Translations under genes and position numbers: made by a program
Shown here: piece by piece, positions 1 to 8,205 of the stretch
Layout of the letters: each line of letters opens with the position of its first letter
How positions within the stretch are numbered: position 1 is the first letter of the stretch
The notes under the pieces: model-generated
The model's database searches: none
Seen by the model: only the letters and a program-made list of their open reading frames with translations
Told to the model about the DNA's origin: nothing
From: Marinobacter changyiensis
GTDB lineage: Bacteria > Pseudomonadota > Gammaproteobacteria > Pseudomonadales > Oleiphilaceae
Assembly: GCF_009193265.1 (NCBI RefSeq)
Contig: NZ_VZZZ01000002.1
Coordinates: 307,824 to 371,823 of the forward strand
Length of the DNA stretch: 64,000 bases
Direction of reading: 5' to 3'

Positions 1-1
1 G

Positions 2-148
2 GTTCATGATATGTACCTTGCACAGGTCAAAACCCCGGAAGAGTCCACCGGTGAGTGGGATCTGTACAACATCGTCCGGACCATTCCTGCTGATGAAGCG
101 TATCGCCCGCTATCTGAAAGCAAGTGCTCCCTTGTAACCAAGAAATAA
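2..148 (+). CDS. ABC transporter substrate-binding protein, C-terminal end (partial)
   Basis: The window opens inside an open frame that runs in phase to a TAA at 146-148 and gives 48 residues. The tail (TPEESTGEWDLYNIVRTIPA, ending near a Cys and a Lys-Lys) resembles the end of periplasmic LivK/urea/amide-type binding proteins of the branched-chain amino acid ABC family. The two permease genes just downstream support this. The protein would capture a small amide or amino acid, or possibly a short carboxylate, in the periplasm for the LivH/LivM-type channel. The substrate cannot be read from this fragment, and the signal peptide and ligand-binding lobes lie outside the window. Confidence 0.7.
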   Translation, partial: VHDMYLAQVKTPEESTGEWDLYNIVRTIPADEAYRPLSESKCSLVTKK

Positions 149-163
149 TGTACTGACCGGAAT

Positions 164-218
164 TGCCGCCCTCTCCTGGTTAACCATCGCAAGGAGTGGC
201 CCGAGGAAAAGGGCGGCA
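164..218 (+). promoter_or_regulatory. Stem-loop between binding-protein and permease genes
   Basis: Arms TGCCGCCC (164-171) and GGGCGGCA (211-218) form a perfect 8-bp stem, extended by partly matched CTCTCC and GGAAAA. No T-tract follows, so it is more likely an intercistronic mRNA-stabilising or attenuating hairpin that keeps the binding protein more abundant than the permeases than a full terminator. The rest of 149-279 shows nothing else beyond a GGAG ribosome site before the next gene. Confidence 0.5.
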
Positions 219-279
219 GTAATCATGTTTAAATTCGCTGACCGGTTGTGACAGCTGCGTTGCTTTTGGAGTTCTCGAC

Positions 280-1167
280 ATGACCATGATTTTGGGAGTG
301 CCAGTCGCTGTACTGTTTGGACAGCTACTGCTAGGGGTGATTAACGGTGCCTTTTATGCGCTGCTAAGCCTGGGTCTGGCCGTTATATTCGGTCTGCTGA
401 AAATTATAAATTTCGCCCACGGCGCCCTCTACATGCTCGGCGCCCTGGTTACTGTTGTGATGTTCGACGCGTTTGGTGTCAACTACTGGGTGTCGCTGTT
501 TGTTGCACCGCTGCTGGTCGGCTGCTTCGGCGTCCTGATTGAATACTTCCTGTTGCGTCGGATAGCCCATGAAGATCATATCTACAGCTTGCTGCTGACC
601 TTTGGTGTCGCGCTGTTGATTCAAGGGATTCTGACCAATATCTACGGTGTTTCCGGATTGCGTTACTCCATGCCGGATGTGTTCTCCGGTGGCGTCAATC
701 TCGGCTTTATGTTCCTGCCTTATTACCGGGCCTGGGTCATTGTGGTGGCACTCCTGGTGTGTTTCGGCACCTGGTTCATGATTGAAAAAACCAAGCTGGG
801 CTCCTACCTCCGGGCAGGTACTGAGGACTCTCAACTAATGCAGGGTTTTGGCATCAATGTGCCACTGCTGGTAAGCCTGACTTATGGCTTTGGGGTCATG
901 CTGGCAGCGTTTGCCGGAGTGCTGGCAGCGCCCATTTACTCGGTCTCACCGGTGATGGGCGGTAATCTTTTGATTGTCGTTTTTGCGGTGGTGGTCATCG
1001 GCGGTATGGGCTCGATAGCAGGAGCGGTCATTACCGGGCTGCTGATGGGCGTTATCGAGGGGCTTACCAAAGTATTCTATCCGGAGGGCTCAGCTGCCGT
1101 GATTTTCCTTGTGATGGTAGTTGTATTATTGATTCGCCCATCGGGCCTGTTTGGTAAGGAGGCGTAA
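280..1167 (+). CDS. Branched-chain amino acid type ABC transporter permease (LivH-like)
   Basis: A 295-residue, highly hydrophobic protein with about eight membrane segments. It carries the typical LivH N-terminal stretch (LLLGVINGAFYALLSLGLAV, then IFGLLKIINFAHGALYMLGA) and the cytoplasmic EAA-like loop near residue 190 that contacts the ATPase. It is the inner-membrane half-channel of a HAAT-family importer. The ATG at 280 follows a GGAG at about 8 bases. The stop overlaps the next start by one base (TAATG), so the two permeases are translationally coupled. No ATPase genes (livG/livF) follow; they probably lie upstream of the window. The substrate is unknown; nearness to the cyclohexanecarboxylate cluster is only suggestive. 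Confidence 0.9.
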   Translation: MTMILGVPVAVLFGQLLLGVINGAFYALLSLGLAVIFGLLKIINFAHGALYMLGALVTVVMFDAFGVNYWVSLFVAPLLVGCFGVLIEYFLLRRIAHEDHIYSLLLTFGVALLIQGILTNIYGVSGLRYSMPDVFSGGVNLGFMFLPYYRAWVIVVALLVCFGTWFMIEKTKLGSYLRAGTEDSQLMQGFGINVPLLVSLTYGFGVMLAAFAGVLAAPIYSVSPVMGGNLLIVVFAVVVIGGMGSIAGAVITGLLMGVIEGLTKVFYPEGSAAVIFLVMVVVLLIRPSGLFGKEA

Positions 1168-2165
1168 TGATGGCGGAATCTGCGAACGCATCAGAGATCA
1201 GGGCCAGTATTGTCCAGCAGCGAAAGGCGGATGATCGCAAGAAGCTGATGGTAAATCTGGTGCTGCTGGCCCTATTGTTGGTTGCACCGGCGGTACTTTA
1301 CCCCGTTTTCCTGATGAAAATTCTGTGTTTTGCCCTGTTTGCGGTAGCGTTTAACCTGCTGCTCGGCTTCACGGGGCTGTTATCATTCGGGCACGCGGCG
1401 TTTCTGGCCACTGGCGGTTACACCACCGGGTATCTGCTCTCGACCTACGCCAATGTCACCACGGAAATGGGCATCATCGCGGGAACTGCCGCGGCTACGC
1501 TGTTGGGGCTGTTCTTCGGCCTTGTGACCATTCGCCGCCAGGGCATCTATTTCGCGATGATCACGCTAGCGCTGGCGCAGCTGGTGTTCTTTTTCCTGGT
1601 TCAGGCACCGTTCACCGGTGGTGAAGACGGGATGCACGGGGTGCCCAGGGGTTACCTGTTCGGCCTGATCGACCTTCAGAACAACACCGCGATGTATTAC
1701 TTCGTGCTGGCGATCTTCCTGTTCGGCTATATCCTGGTTCAGCGTATCGTAACCTCACCCTACGGCCAGATACTGAAAGCGATCAAGCAGAACGAACCGC
1801 GGGCGGTGTCACTGGGTTACAACGTTAATCAATACAAACTGATCGCATTCGTGATCTCGGCCGGACTGGCGGGCCTTGCGGGGTCGGTAAAAACAGTGGT
1901 GTTCCAGCTGGCGTCACTGAACGACGCTCACTGGCATATGTCTGGTGAGGTGATCCTGATGACGCTGATCGGCGGCACCGGTACCTTGCTGGGACCAGTC
2001 GTGGGTGCCGCGTTCGTGGTGAACCTTGAGTATCAATTGTCCCAGGGAGCGTTGGCGGACTGGGTAGACGCGATTCTGGGCGGTATCTTCATTCTGACGG
2101 TGTTGGCGTTCCGGTCGGGTATCGTGGGAGAGATCCAGAAATTCTTGAAGAAAAATCTGCACTGA
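1167..2165 (+). CDS. Branched-chain amino acid type ABC transporter permease (LivM-like)
   Basis: A 332-residue membrane protein of the LivM family with the conserved AFNLLLGFTGLLSFGHAAF segment near residue 65 and the cytoplasmic loop LKAIKQNEPRAVSLGYNV near residue 210 that couples to the ATPase. The N terminus has about 30 extra charged residues before the first membrane helix. An AAGGAGG ribosome site lies at 1156-1162 inside the end of the preceding permease gene, and the start overlaps its stop codon by one base. It is the last gene of the transporter transcript and ends at a palindromic terminator shared with the converging badR gene. Confidence 0.9.
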   Translation: MMAESANASEIRASIVQQRKADDRKKLMVNLVLLALLLVAPAVLYPVFLMKILCFALFAVAFNLLLGFTGLLSFGHAAFLATGGYTTGYLLSTYANVTTEMGIIAGTAAATLLGLFFGLVTIRRQGIYFAMITLALAQLVFFFLVQAPFTGGEDGMHGVPRGYLFGLIDLQNNTAMYYFVLAIFLFGYILVQRIVTSPYGQILKAIKQNEPRAVSLGYNVNQYKLIAFVISAGLAGLAGSVKTVVFQLASLNDAHWHMSGEVILMTLIGGTGTLLGPVVGAAFVVNLEYQLSQGALADWVDAILGGIFILTVLAFRSGIVGEIQKFLKKNLH

Positions 2166-2185
2166 TACCGTAAGCCGGGTTTTAT

Positions 2186-2222
2186 CCATCTGATCAGGGG
2201 GCGCCTCCCACTGATCAGATGG
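2186..2222. terminator. Palindromic terminator between converging genes
   Basis: CCATCTGATCAG (2186-2197) and CTGATCAGATGG (2211-2222) are perfect 12-bp inverted arms around a 13-base G/C-rich loop. It sits between the livM stop and badR, and the right arm contains the badR stop codon. On the plus strand a T-rich run follows, so it probably ends transcription from both sides. Confidence 0.7.
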
Positions 2223-2748
2223 TTGCTTTCATTGCTTTCGTCTTCTCCATTTCTTCTGTTTCTTTCGCTCCTTCCTTCACTGTTGCGCGCGTTTCCCGAT
2301 CCAGGGAAATGTTCGACATGTCCGATTGCAGCTTTTTCAGCAGGTGCAACAGACTGACCCCGTCATCAAAGCTCGTGCCTTCCAGTGCCTGTCGGTAGAA
2401 CTCACAGATCGTATCCTGCAAACCATCCCAGAAATCCCGGCCCTTGTCTGTCAACTTGACCAGTCGTGCTCTGCGGTCGTCCGGGTGGGGCAGCCTGACC
2501 ACATGCTGGTCGCGCTCCATGCGCTTGAGCACGCCATCCAGATTCTGCCGGCTGACGTAAAGGTACTCGGTCAGCTGGTTAAAGGAGGTGCCTTCCTCAA
2601 ACCCTTCCCGGGAGAGTGCACCCAACACGGCCCACTGCACGGCGCTGATGCCCATTTCGTTCTGCACTTGCCGTTGCAGGATGTTGCCGGTCTGGAACAG
2701 GCGGAAGAACAGCCGGTTCGGTATGCCACCGGATTCATTAACTATCAT
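2215..2748 (-). CDS. badR: MarR family regulator, probable BadR
   Basis: A 177-residue MarR-type winged-helix protein: helix-turn-helix around FNQLTEYLYVSRQNLDGVLK and the wing with the hallmark HPDDRRARLVKLTDKG. The ATG at 2748 is chosen because AAGGAGC precedes it at a good distance; the frame is open further upstream but that part lies over aliB. It ends a cluster encoding cyclohexanecarboxylate enzymes. In Rhodopseudomonas palustris the MarR protein BadR represses the same set of genes and responds to 2-ketocyclohexane-1-carboxyl-CoA. That role is inferred here from gene order. The charged C-terminal tail, rich in Lys, Glu and Thr, is unusual. Confidence 0.75.
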   Translation of the reverse strand: MIVNESGGIPNRLFFRLFQTGNILQRQVQNEMGISAVQWAVLGALSREGFEEGTSFNQLTEYLYVSRQNLDGVLKRMERDQHVVRLPHPDDRRARLVKLTDKGRDFWDGLQDTICEFYRQALEGTSFDDGVSLLHLLKKLQSDMSNISLDRETRATVKEGAKETEEMEKTKAMKATI

Positions 2749-2783
2749 GTGTGCTCCTTGTGGACCCTCAGACAACCGGGGCG

Positions 2784-3923
2784 TCACTTGGGTAGATACT
2801 CTCTGGTGATGATATTTTTCATGATCTGGGCGGTGCCGTCCCCGATCTGCAGCCCCAGTACATCCCGCAGACGCTGGGCAAAGGGCAGATCCTCCCCCCA
2901 GCCGGTATGGCCGTGGGCAAGTAAGCATTGCTTGACCACATCGAACGCCAGCTTCGGCCCCCACCATTTGTTCATCGCCGCCTCGGCGTTATGGGGTAAT
3001 TTGCTGTCTTTCAACCACAAAGCGTAAAAACACTGCAATCTGGCCGCCTGTACGTAAGTCTGGAGTTCCGCCAACGGGTGGGTGAGGCCCTGAAAGGCAG
3101 ACAGGTGCTGGCCAAAAGCCTGTCGCTCTGTCAGCCATTGCCAGGTTTCATCCAGGGATTGCTGGGCCACCGCTAAACACTGCAGGCCAATCAGCGCCCG
3201 ACTGTAATCAAAGCCCTGCATCACCTGCTTGAAGCCCTTGCCCTCGGCCCCCATCATGTTGCCGGCGGGCACCTCGACGTTATCGAAAAAGATAGAACCG
3301 CGGCCAATGGCGCGCTGGCCGCTATCCTCAAATCGGGTGGTGGTAATGCCGGGCAGGTCCATCGGTACCAGGAAGGCACTGATACCCGATGCGCGCTGCT
3401 CTACCGTGCCGGTACGGGCAAACACTACCGCGACATCGGCCTGGTCCGCCATGGAAATGGAGGTTTTCTCGCCGTTCAGCACAAACACATCGCCTTTACG
3501 CTCGGCTTTCAGGCGCAGGTTGGCCGCATCGGAACCGCCGTGTGGTTCGGTGAGGGCAATGCAGGGGATCTTCCGCCCCGCGATGATGTCGGGCAGCCAG
3601 GCGTGTGCCAGCTCAGGTGAGGCATGGCTGGCAATGATCTGCCCGTTCAGGGAGACCAGCAGCGGGATATAGCCGACGTTGAAATCGCCCCGGGAAATTT
3701 CTTCCACGATCAGGCCGCTGGTAATGCAATCCAGCCCGCTGCCGCCGAATTCTTCCGGCAGTTCGCCACCCAGCACACCCATCTCGCCCAATTGACGGAT
3801 CAGGGAGCGTTCTATCACCCCCGCCTGGTCCCGCTTGCGATAGCCCGGCGCCAGTACGTCGGCACTGAACCGGGCAATGCTTTCGCGGATCGCATCCTGT
3901 TCTTCAGTGAATGCAAAGTTCAT
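2784..3923 (-). CDS. aliB: Acyl-CoA dehydrogenase, probable cyclohexanecarboxyl-CoA dehydrogenase AliB
   Basis: A 379-residue FAD-dependent acyl-CoA dehydrogenase of normal family length with the three-domain pattern: N-terminal helices, the beta domain motif CIALTEPHGGSDAANL near residue 145, and the C-terminal flavin-binding QIGDGTAQIMKNI. The expected reaction is oxidation of cyclohexanecarboxyl-CoA to cyclohex-1-ene-1-carboxyl-CoA. The substrate is inferred from the badH, badI and aliA neighbours. The position that usually carries the catalytic Glu near the C terminus (EGT in most members) is Asp362 here (GDGT), a substitution that could fit an alicyclic substrate. It lies between badI and badR in one transcript with short gaps. 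Confidence 0.8.
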   Translation of the reverse strand: MNFAFTEEQDAIRESIARFSADVLAPGYRKRDQAGVIERSLIRQLGEMGVLGGELPEEFGGSGLDCITSGLIVEEISRGDFNVGYIPLLVSLNGQIIASHASPELAHAWLPDIIAGRKIPCIALTEPHGGSDAANLRLKAERKGDVFVLNGEKTSISMADQADVAVVFARTGTVEQRASGISAFLVPMDLPGITTTRFEDSGQRAIGRGSIFFDNVEVPAGNMMGAEGKGFKQVMQGFDYSRALIGLQCLAVAQQSLDETWQWLTERQAFGQHLSAFQGLTHPLAELQTYVQAARLQCFYALWLKDSKLPHNAEAAMNKWWGPKLAFDVVKQCLLAHGHTGWGEDLPFAQRLRDVLGLQIGDGTAQIMKNIITREYLPK

Positions 3924-3962
3924 GGCTGTGTCCTCGGTTCTTTCCTGTTCACTTGAAACAGG

Positions 3963-4745
3963 CTACTTGTAGTACTTCCGGAACTCGGGTTTGCGCTTTT
4001 CCTTGAAGGCACGCACGCCTTCTTTGGATTCCTCGGTGTCGTAATACAGGCTCAGGGCCTGCATGCCGAGGGCGCCGATGCCCGCGATGTTATCGCTGTC
4101 GGCATTGAACGAGCGCTTGGCAATGGACAGTGCCGTCGGGCTTTTTTCCAGGATTTCATCGCACCACTTCTGCACTTCGGCATCGAGTTGGTCGGGAGGC
4201 ACCACGGCGTTACACAGACCCCAGTCCATGGCCTGCTGCGCGCTGTATTTTCGGCACAGGTACCAGATTTCCCGTGCCCGCTTCTCGCCCAGAACACGAG
4301 CCATATAGGCGGTACCGAAACCCGGGTCCACCGATCCGACCTTGGGGCCAACCTGGCCGAACACGGCATTCTCGGAGGCGATGGTGAGGTCGCACAGCAA
4401 CGCCAGTACATGGCCGCCGCCAATGGCAAAACCCTGAACCCGGGCAATGACCGGTTTGGGCACCTCACGGATCAGACGCTGGAGTTCTTCCACTGGCAGC
4501 CCGATCAGGCCGCGGCCGTCGTACTGGCCTTCATGGGCGCCCTGGTCACCGCCGGTGCAGAAGGCCTTGTCGCCAGCGCCGGTGAATACAATAACGCCGA
4601 TGTCCTTGTTCCAGCCCGCGCGGTTGAAAGCATCGAGCAAATCCATGCAGGTCTGGCCCCGAAAGGCGTTATAGCGATCCGGACGGTTGATAGTGATGGT
4701 GGCAACGCCGTTGTTCTCGTCGTACAGGATATCTTCGTAGTTCAT
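3963..4745 (-). CDS. badI: 2-ketocyclohexanecarboxyl-CoA hydrolase BadI
   Basis: A 260-residue crotonase-fold protein that closely follows BadI/MenB-type members rather than ordinary enoyl-CoA hydratases: GDKAFCTGGDQ near residue 60, the YDGRG loop at 75-79, and GPKVGSVDPGFG with Ser138 and Asp140 in the MenB-like active site. It also has the C-terminal YYDTEESKEGVRAFKEKRKP seen in this group. BadI opens the ring of 2-ketocyclohexane-1-carboxyl-CoA by hydrolysis to pimeloyl-CoA. It is the most diagnostic gene of the cluster. It lies 55 bases downstream of badH and 39 bases upstream of aliB on the same strand. Confidence 0.9.
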   Translation of the reverse strand: MNYEDILYDENNGVATITINRPDRYNAFRGQTCMDLLDAFNRAGWNKDIGVIVFTGAGDKAFCTGGDQGAHEGQYDGRGLIGLPVEELQRLIREVPKPVIARVQGFAIGGGHVLALLCDLTIASENAVFGQVGPKVGSVDPGFGTAYMARVLGEKRAREIWYLCRKYSAQQAMDWGLCNAVVPPDQLDAEVQKWCDEILEKSPTALSIAKRSFNADSDNIAGIGALGMQALSLYYDTEESKEGVRAFKEKRKPEFRKYYK

Positions 4746-4800
4746 GATGTTTTCTCCGTGTTTCAGTAACAGGCCATCTGGCCTGTGTGGATGGATCGGG

Positions 4801-5568
4801 TTACCCCGCCATGGTCAGACCGCCGGACACACTGATGACCTGTCCGGTAATGAAATTGGCATCGTCACTGGCCAGCATGGCAATAATGCCGGGATAGTCT
4901 TCCGGCTGAGCGAGACGCCGCATGGGAATGGCGTTGCGAAAAGCTTCCAGGAGTTTTTCCGGGTTGTTCGAGGTGGCCGCGACACCTTTAAGCAGCGCCG
5001 TATCCGTCGGGCCAGGGCAGACCACATTCAGGCAGACATTCTTGCTGGCCAGTTCCCGGGCCATGGTTTTGCTGAACCCCACCAGTCCGGCCTTGCACGC
5101 CGCGTAGACAGCTTCTCCGGAAGAGCCGACCCGGGCGGCATCGGAGGCAATGTTCACAACCTTGCCACCGCCGGCCTCAACCATTTTAGGCAACACTAAG
5201 TGGTGCATGTTGAGGGCGCCGGTGAGATTGATCGCAATCAGTTGCTCCCACATGGCCGGTTCGGTCTTCAGGAACGGCATGAAGCGGTCAAAGCCTGCGT
5301 TGTTGACCAGGATGGTGGGTACGCCGAGGTCGTTCTCGATCGCGGCAAGAGTACGTTCAATGGCTGCGTAATCGGTGATGTCAGTGGTGTAGCCAGTCGC
5401 TTTGCCGCCTGCCTCCCTGATCAGCTCTACGGTTGTTAGCGCGGCGCTTTGATCCCGGTCGAGTACGGCAACCAGGCAACCTTCTTCTGCGAACCGCAGA
5501 CAGACAGCGCGACCGATGCCGCCCCCGCCGCCGGTGATAATCGCTGTTTTTCCGTTCAGGCCTTTCAT
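4801..5568 (-). CDS. badH: 2-hydroxycyclohexanecarboxyl-CoA dehydrogenase BadH
   Basis: A 255-residue short-chain dehydrogenase. It has the NAD-binding TGGGGGIG at residues 12-19, NNAG at about 89-92, and catalytic Ser142, Tyr155 and Lys159 (YAACK). The stretch NIASDAARVGSSGEAVYAAC and the C-terminal FITGQVISVSGGLTMAG resemble BadH of R. palustris. It would oxidise 2-hydroxycyclohexane-1-carboxyl-CoA to the 2-keto form that BadI cleaves. Its place between aliA and badI supports the specific name; without that context it would be called only an SDR oxidoreductase. Confidence 0.85.
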   Translation of the reverse strand: MKGLNGKTAIITGGGGGIGRAVCLRFAEEGCLVAVLDRDQSAALTTVELIREAGGKATGYTTDITDYAAIERTLAAIENDLGVPTILVNNAGFDRFMPFLKTEPAMWEQLIAINLTGALNMHHLVLPKMVEAGGGKVVNIASDAARVGSSGEAVYAACKAGLVGFSKTMARELASKNVCLNVVCPGPTDTALLKGVAATSNNPEKLLEAFRNAIPMRRLAQPEDYPGIIAMLASDDANFITGQVISVSGGLTMAG

Positions 5569-5624
5569 AATATCTGTCCTATGTTCAGTGATGGTTATGG
5601 GTGGATCCGAAACCTAAGCGGGCG

Positions 5625-7307
5625 CTACCGGGATTTTGCCGGCTCCAGCTGTACAGCCCTGGCCTGTTCCCGCAGCTTGAATTTCTGGATCTTGCCGGAG
5701 GGCGTGCGTGGCATGGCTTCGATCACCTCCAGGTATTCCGGCAGGTAGCTTTTTGAAAGCTGGTGTTTCAACAGGTACGTCTTGAGGTCTTCCAGATTAA
5801 TACTGGGCGCACTGTCATCGAGAGTGTCATCAAGAGTGATGTACGCACAGAGCCGCTCACCGAGGCGCTCATCAGGGCAACCGACGAGGGCGACATCGGC
5901 GACGCCGGGGTATTTGTAGAGCAGGTTTTCCACCTCCACCACAGGGATATTCTCGCCGCCGCGAATCACCACATCCTTGGTGCGGCCGGTGATGCGGATA
6001 TAGCCGTCGGCGTCCATCCGGGCCAGATCGCCGGTGGCAAACCAGCCGTCTTCATCCACGCCATAGAGTTCAGGACGTTTGAGGTAACCCACGAACAGGC
6101 TGGCGCCCCGCACCCAAAGGTTGCCTTCCTCACCCAGACCAAGGGTTTTACCGTTGAAGTCGGTAATCCGGACATCCATAAACGGCACTGCCTTGCCGTC
6201 AGACTGGCTGGCGCGCTCTGGCGGATCTTCCGGACAGGTCATGGTGACGGCGCCGTTTTCGGTCATACCCCAGGCGGATATAATCCGGGCCTTCAGAACG
6301 TTGGCCGCTTGTTCCACCAGGGCGCCTGGAATCGGTGCGCCTGCGGAAACGAAGATCTTCAGGCAATTCAGATCATCGCCGTATTTCGGGGCTACCTTGA
6401 TCAGGTCGGCAAGAAACGGCGTCGCGGCCATGGTGAAGCTTGGCTTTTCGGCAGTGATCACTTTGGCCAGATAATCCGCATCCCATATATCCTGCAGGAT
6501 GGCTGTGCTGCCGAGATAGATCGGCATCATCACGCCATAGAGAAAGCCGGTCTGATGGGCCAGGGGAGAAGCCATTAACACATTATCGTCCGCGCTCAGA
6601 TGCAGGCGTTCCGCATAGGGGCGCACATTGGCGAACAGGGTATTGGAGGTGTGCAGGACGCCCTTGGGCTCTCCGGTGGTGCCGGAAGTGTAGAGAATCT
6701 GGATCACGTCATCGGCGGTGGGGCAGCGTTCCTTGAACAGCGCGCTGGTGTCCTGTTCCTGCTCCCACGGATGGTCCAGCAGAGCGCTTTCAAAACTGCG
6801 GTTGGTGCTGTTGTCGCCGCCAATCACCAGCACCTGCTCCAGTTTCGGCAGGTCCGGTTTCAGGCCGTTGACCATTGTTTCGTAATCAAAATTGCGAAAG
6901 AGCTTGGGGATCACCAGCAACCTGCTCTCCGCATGCCCCAGCATGAAGCGCAGCTCCCGCTCCCTGAAGATCGGCATCAACGGGTTGAGCACGGCGCCAA
7001 TCCGCATGCAGGCCAGATGCAGGGCTGTGGTTTGCCACCAGTTTGGCAGCTGGCAGGACACCACCTCGCCCTTGCCCACCCCCATTGCCGCCAGCCCGGC
7101 TGCCATCCGCGTCACCTTCTCATTGAGCTCCCGGTAAGTCAGGGCGGTGCGGCTATCGCTGGTTACCTGATAGCCGACAATGGCTGTGCGTTCGGGAGTG
7201 GAAGCCAATGCGCGGTCAAGGTAGTCGGTAAGGATGGTGTCGTCCCACGCGCCCGACCTGATCATGGCGGCGCGACGCTCGGGTTGCGGAGTGATGCCTG
7301 TATCCAT
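5625..7307 (-). CDS. aliA: Cyclohexanecarboxylate-CoA ligase AliA
   Basis: A 560-residue acyl-adenylate-forming ligase. It has the P-loop ILYTSGTTGEPKGVLHTS near residue 205, an AWGMTENG adenine-binding motif, WFATGDLARMDADGYI, and the C-terminal TPSGKIQKFKLRE with the catalytic Lys. It would activate cyclohexanecarboxylate with ATP and CoA as the first step of the pathway. The ATG at 7307 is preferred over a GTG nine bases upstream because AAAGG at 7316-7320 is correctly spaced for it. It is the first gene of the aliA-badH-badI-aliB-badR transcript. A general short/medium acyl-CoA synthetase is possible if the context is misleading. Confidence 0.8.
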   Translation of the reverse strand: MDTGITPQPERRAAMIRSGAWDDTILTDYLDRALASTPERTAIVGYQVTSDSRTALTYRELNEKVTRMAAGLAAMGVGKGEVVSCQLPNWWQTTALHLACMRIGAVLNPLMPIFRERELRFMLGHAESRLLVIPKLFRNFDYETMVNGLKPDLPKLEQVLVIGGDNSTNRSFESALLDHPWEQEQDTSALFKERCPTADDVIQILYTSGTTGEPKGVLHTSNTLFANVRPYAERLHLSADDNVLMASPLAHQTGFLYGVMMPIYLGSTAILQDIWDADYLAKVITAEKPSFTMAATPFLADLIKVAPKYGDDLNCLKIFVSAGAPIPGALVEQAANVLKARIISAWGMTENGAVTMTCPEDPPERASQSDGKAVPFMDVRITDFNGKTLGLGEEGNLWVRGASLFVGYLKRPELYGVDEDGWFATGDLARMDADGYIRITGRTKDVVIRGGENIPVVEVENLLYKYPGVADVALVGCPDERLGERLCAYITLDDTLDDSAPSINLEDLKTYLLKHQLSKSYLPEYLEVIEAMPRTPSGKIQKFKLREQARAVQLEPAKSR

Positions 7308-7638
7308 CTGAGTCACCTTTGTGTTTGAGCGGACTTTTATTGTTGGCCTGGCCGGACAGAAACCTGGTCAGACGGTATGACCCAACATACGCCTTCATAA
7401 AATTATATGTCAAGATGTTGTCCTATAAATTTGTTACCTGTCTTCTGTTTTTGTTGAAGGGTAGTTTTCGTGGGGTAATTCTATTGGGTCTCCCGTGACG
7501 CCTGAGAATTAAACGGAAACATGTTGATTTAAAACGGCACGAACGAAATACTTACTGCAAGTCGGTATCGCTTGTCTGGCGCCGTCGTGGTATATCAGCA
7601 GGTTTGTTGTCCCACATTCATTTCTGGAATCTGAAGTC
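7308..7638. promoter_or_regulatory. Divergent intergenic region between aliA and efpL
   Basis: This 331-base spacer separates two divergent genes and must hold both promoters. On the minus strand toward aliA there is an A+T-rich stretch around 7395-7435 with TATAAT (7402-7407) and TTGACA (7409-7414), but they are too close to each other to form one promoter. A BadR operator would be expected here; I could not identify a convincing long palindrome. No open frame of interest is seen. Confidence 0.3.
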
Positions 7639-8205
7639 ATGCCAAAAGCGAGTGAAATCAAGAAGAATTCGGCAGTCGAGTATGATGGCAAAGTCTGGTT
7701 CGTCAGGGATATTGAGCGGTCTGTGCCCCAGGGGCGTGCCGGTGGCAGTCTCTATCGCATGCGAATGTACGATGTGGTCACCAATCAGAAGAAAGACGAA
7801 ACCTTCAAAGATTCGGACATGCTGAATCTGGCGGATCTGATCCGGCGGCCCGTAACATTTTCCTACGCGGATGGGAATGAATGTGTCTTCATGGATAGCG
7901 AAGACTACACGCCATACAGCCTGAACCGGGAGGCCATCGCAGACGAACTGCTGTTCGTGAGTGAAGATACCCAGGGGCTGCAGGTCATTCTTGTGAGTGA
8001 TGCGCCGGTGGCACTGGATTTGCCACCCACGGTTGATCTGGAAATTCTGGAAACCGACCCGTCAGTCAAGGGAGGTTCAGCAACCGCCAGAACAAAACCG
8101 GCCAAGCTTTCAACGGGGCTGGTGATTCAGGTTCCTGAGCACATCTCCACCGGGGACCGCATCCGGGTCAACGTGGATGAACGTCGGTTTCTGGGTCGTG
8201 CCTGA
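7639..8205 (+). CDS. efpL: Elongation factor P-like protein EfpL (YeiP)
   Basis: A 188-residue protein made of three OB/KOW-like beta domains, the full length of the YeiP/EfpL family. The end [17 protein letters not shown] and the central [17 protein letters not shown] are family hallmarks that separate it from canonical EF-P. The loop tip that reaches the ribosomal peptidyl-transferase centre carries Arg33 (QGRAGG), as in EfpL, rather than the modified Lys of most EF-P. The protein helps ribosomes past polyproline and some other stalling motifs. Its last 38 bases overlap the 3' end of the convergent ftsH-like gene. Confidence 0.9.
   Translation: MPKASEIKKNSAVEYDGKVWFVRDIERSVPQGRAGGSLYRMRMYDVVTNQKKDETFKDSDMLNLADLIRRPVTFSYADGNECVFMDSEDYTPYSLNREAIADELLFVSEDTQGLQVILVSDAPVALDLPPTVDLEILETDPSVKGGSATARTKPAKLSTGLVIQVPEHISTGDRIRVNVDERRFLGRA

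Noticed and set aside
2749..2967. Upstream extension of the badR frame by 73 codons
   Set aside because: It overlaps aliB completely on the same strand in another frame, and the downstream ATG has a clear ribosome site.
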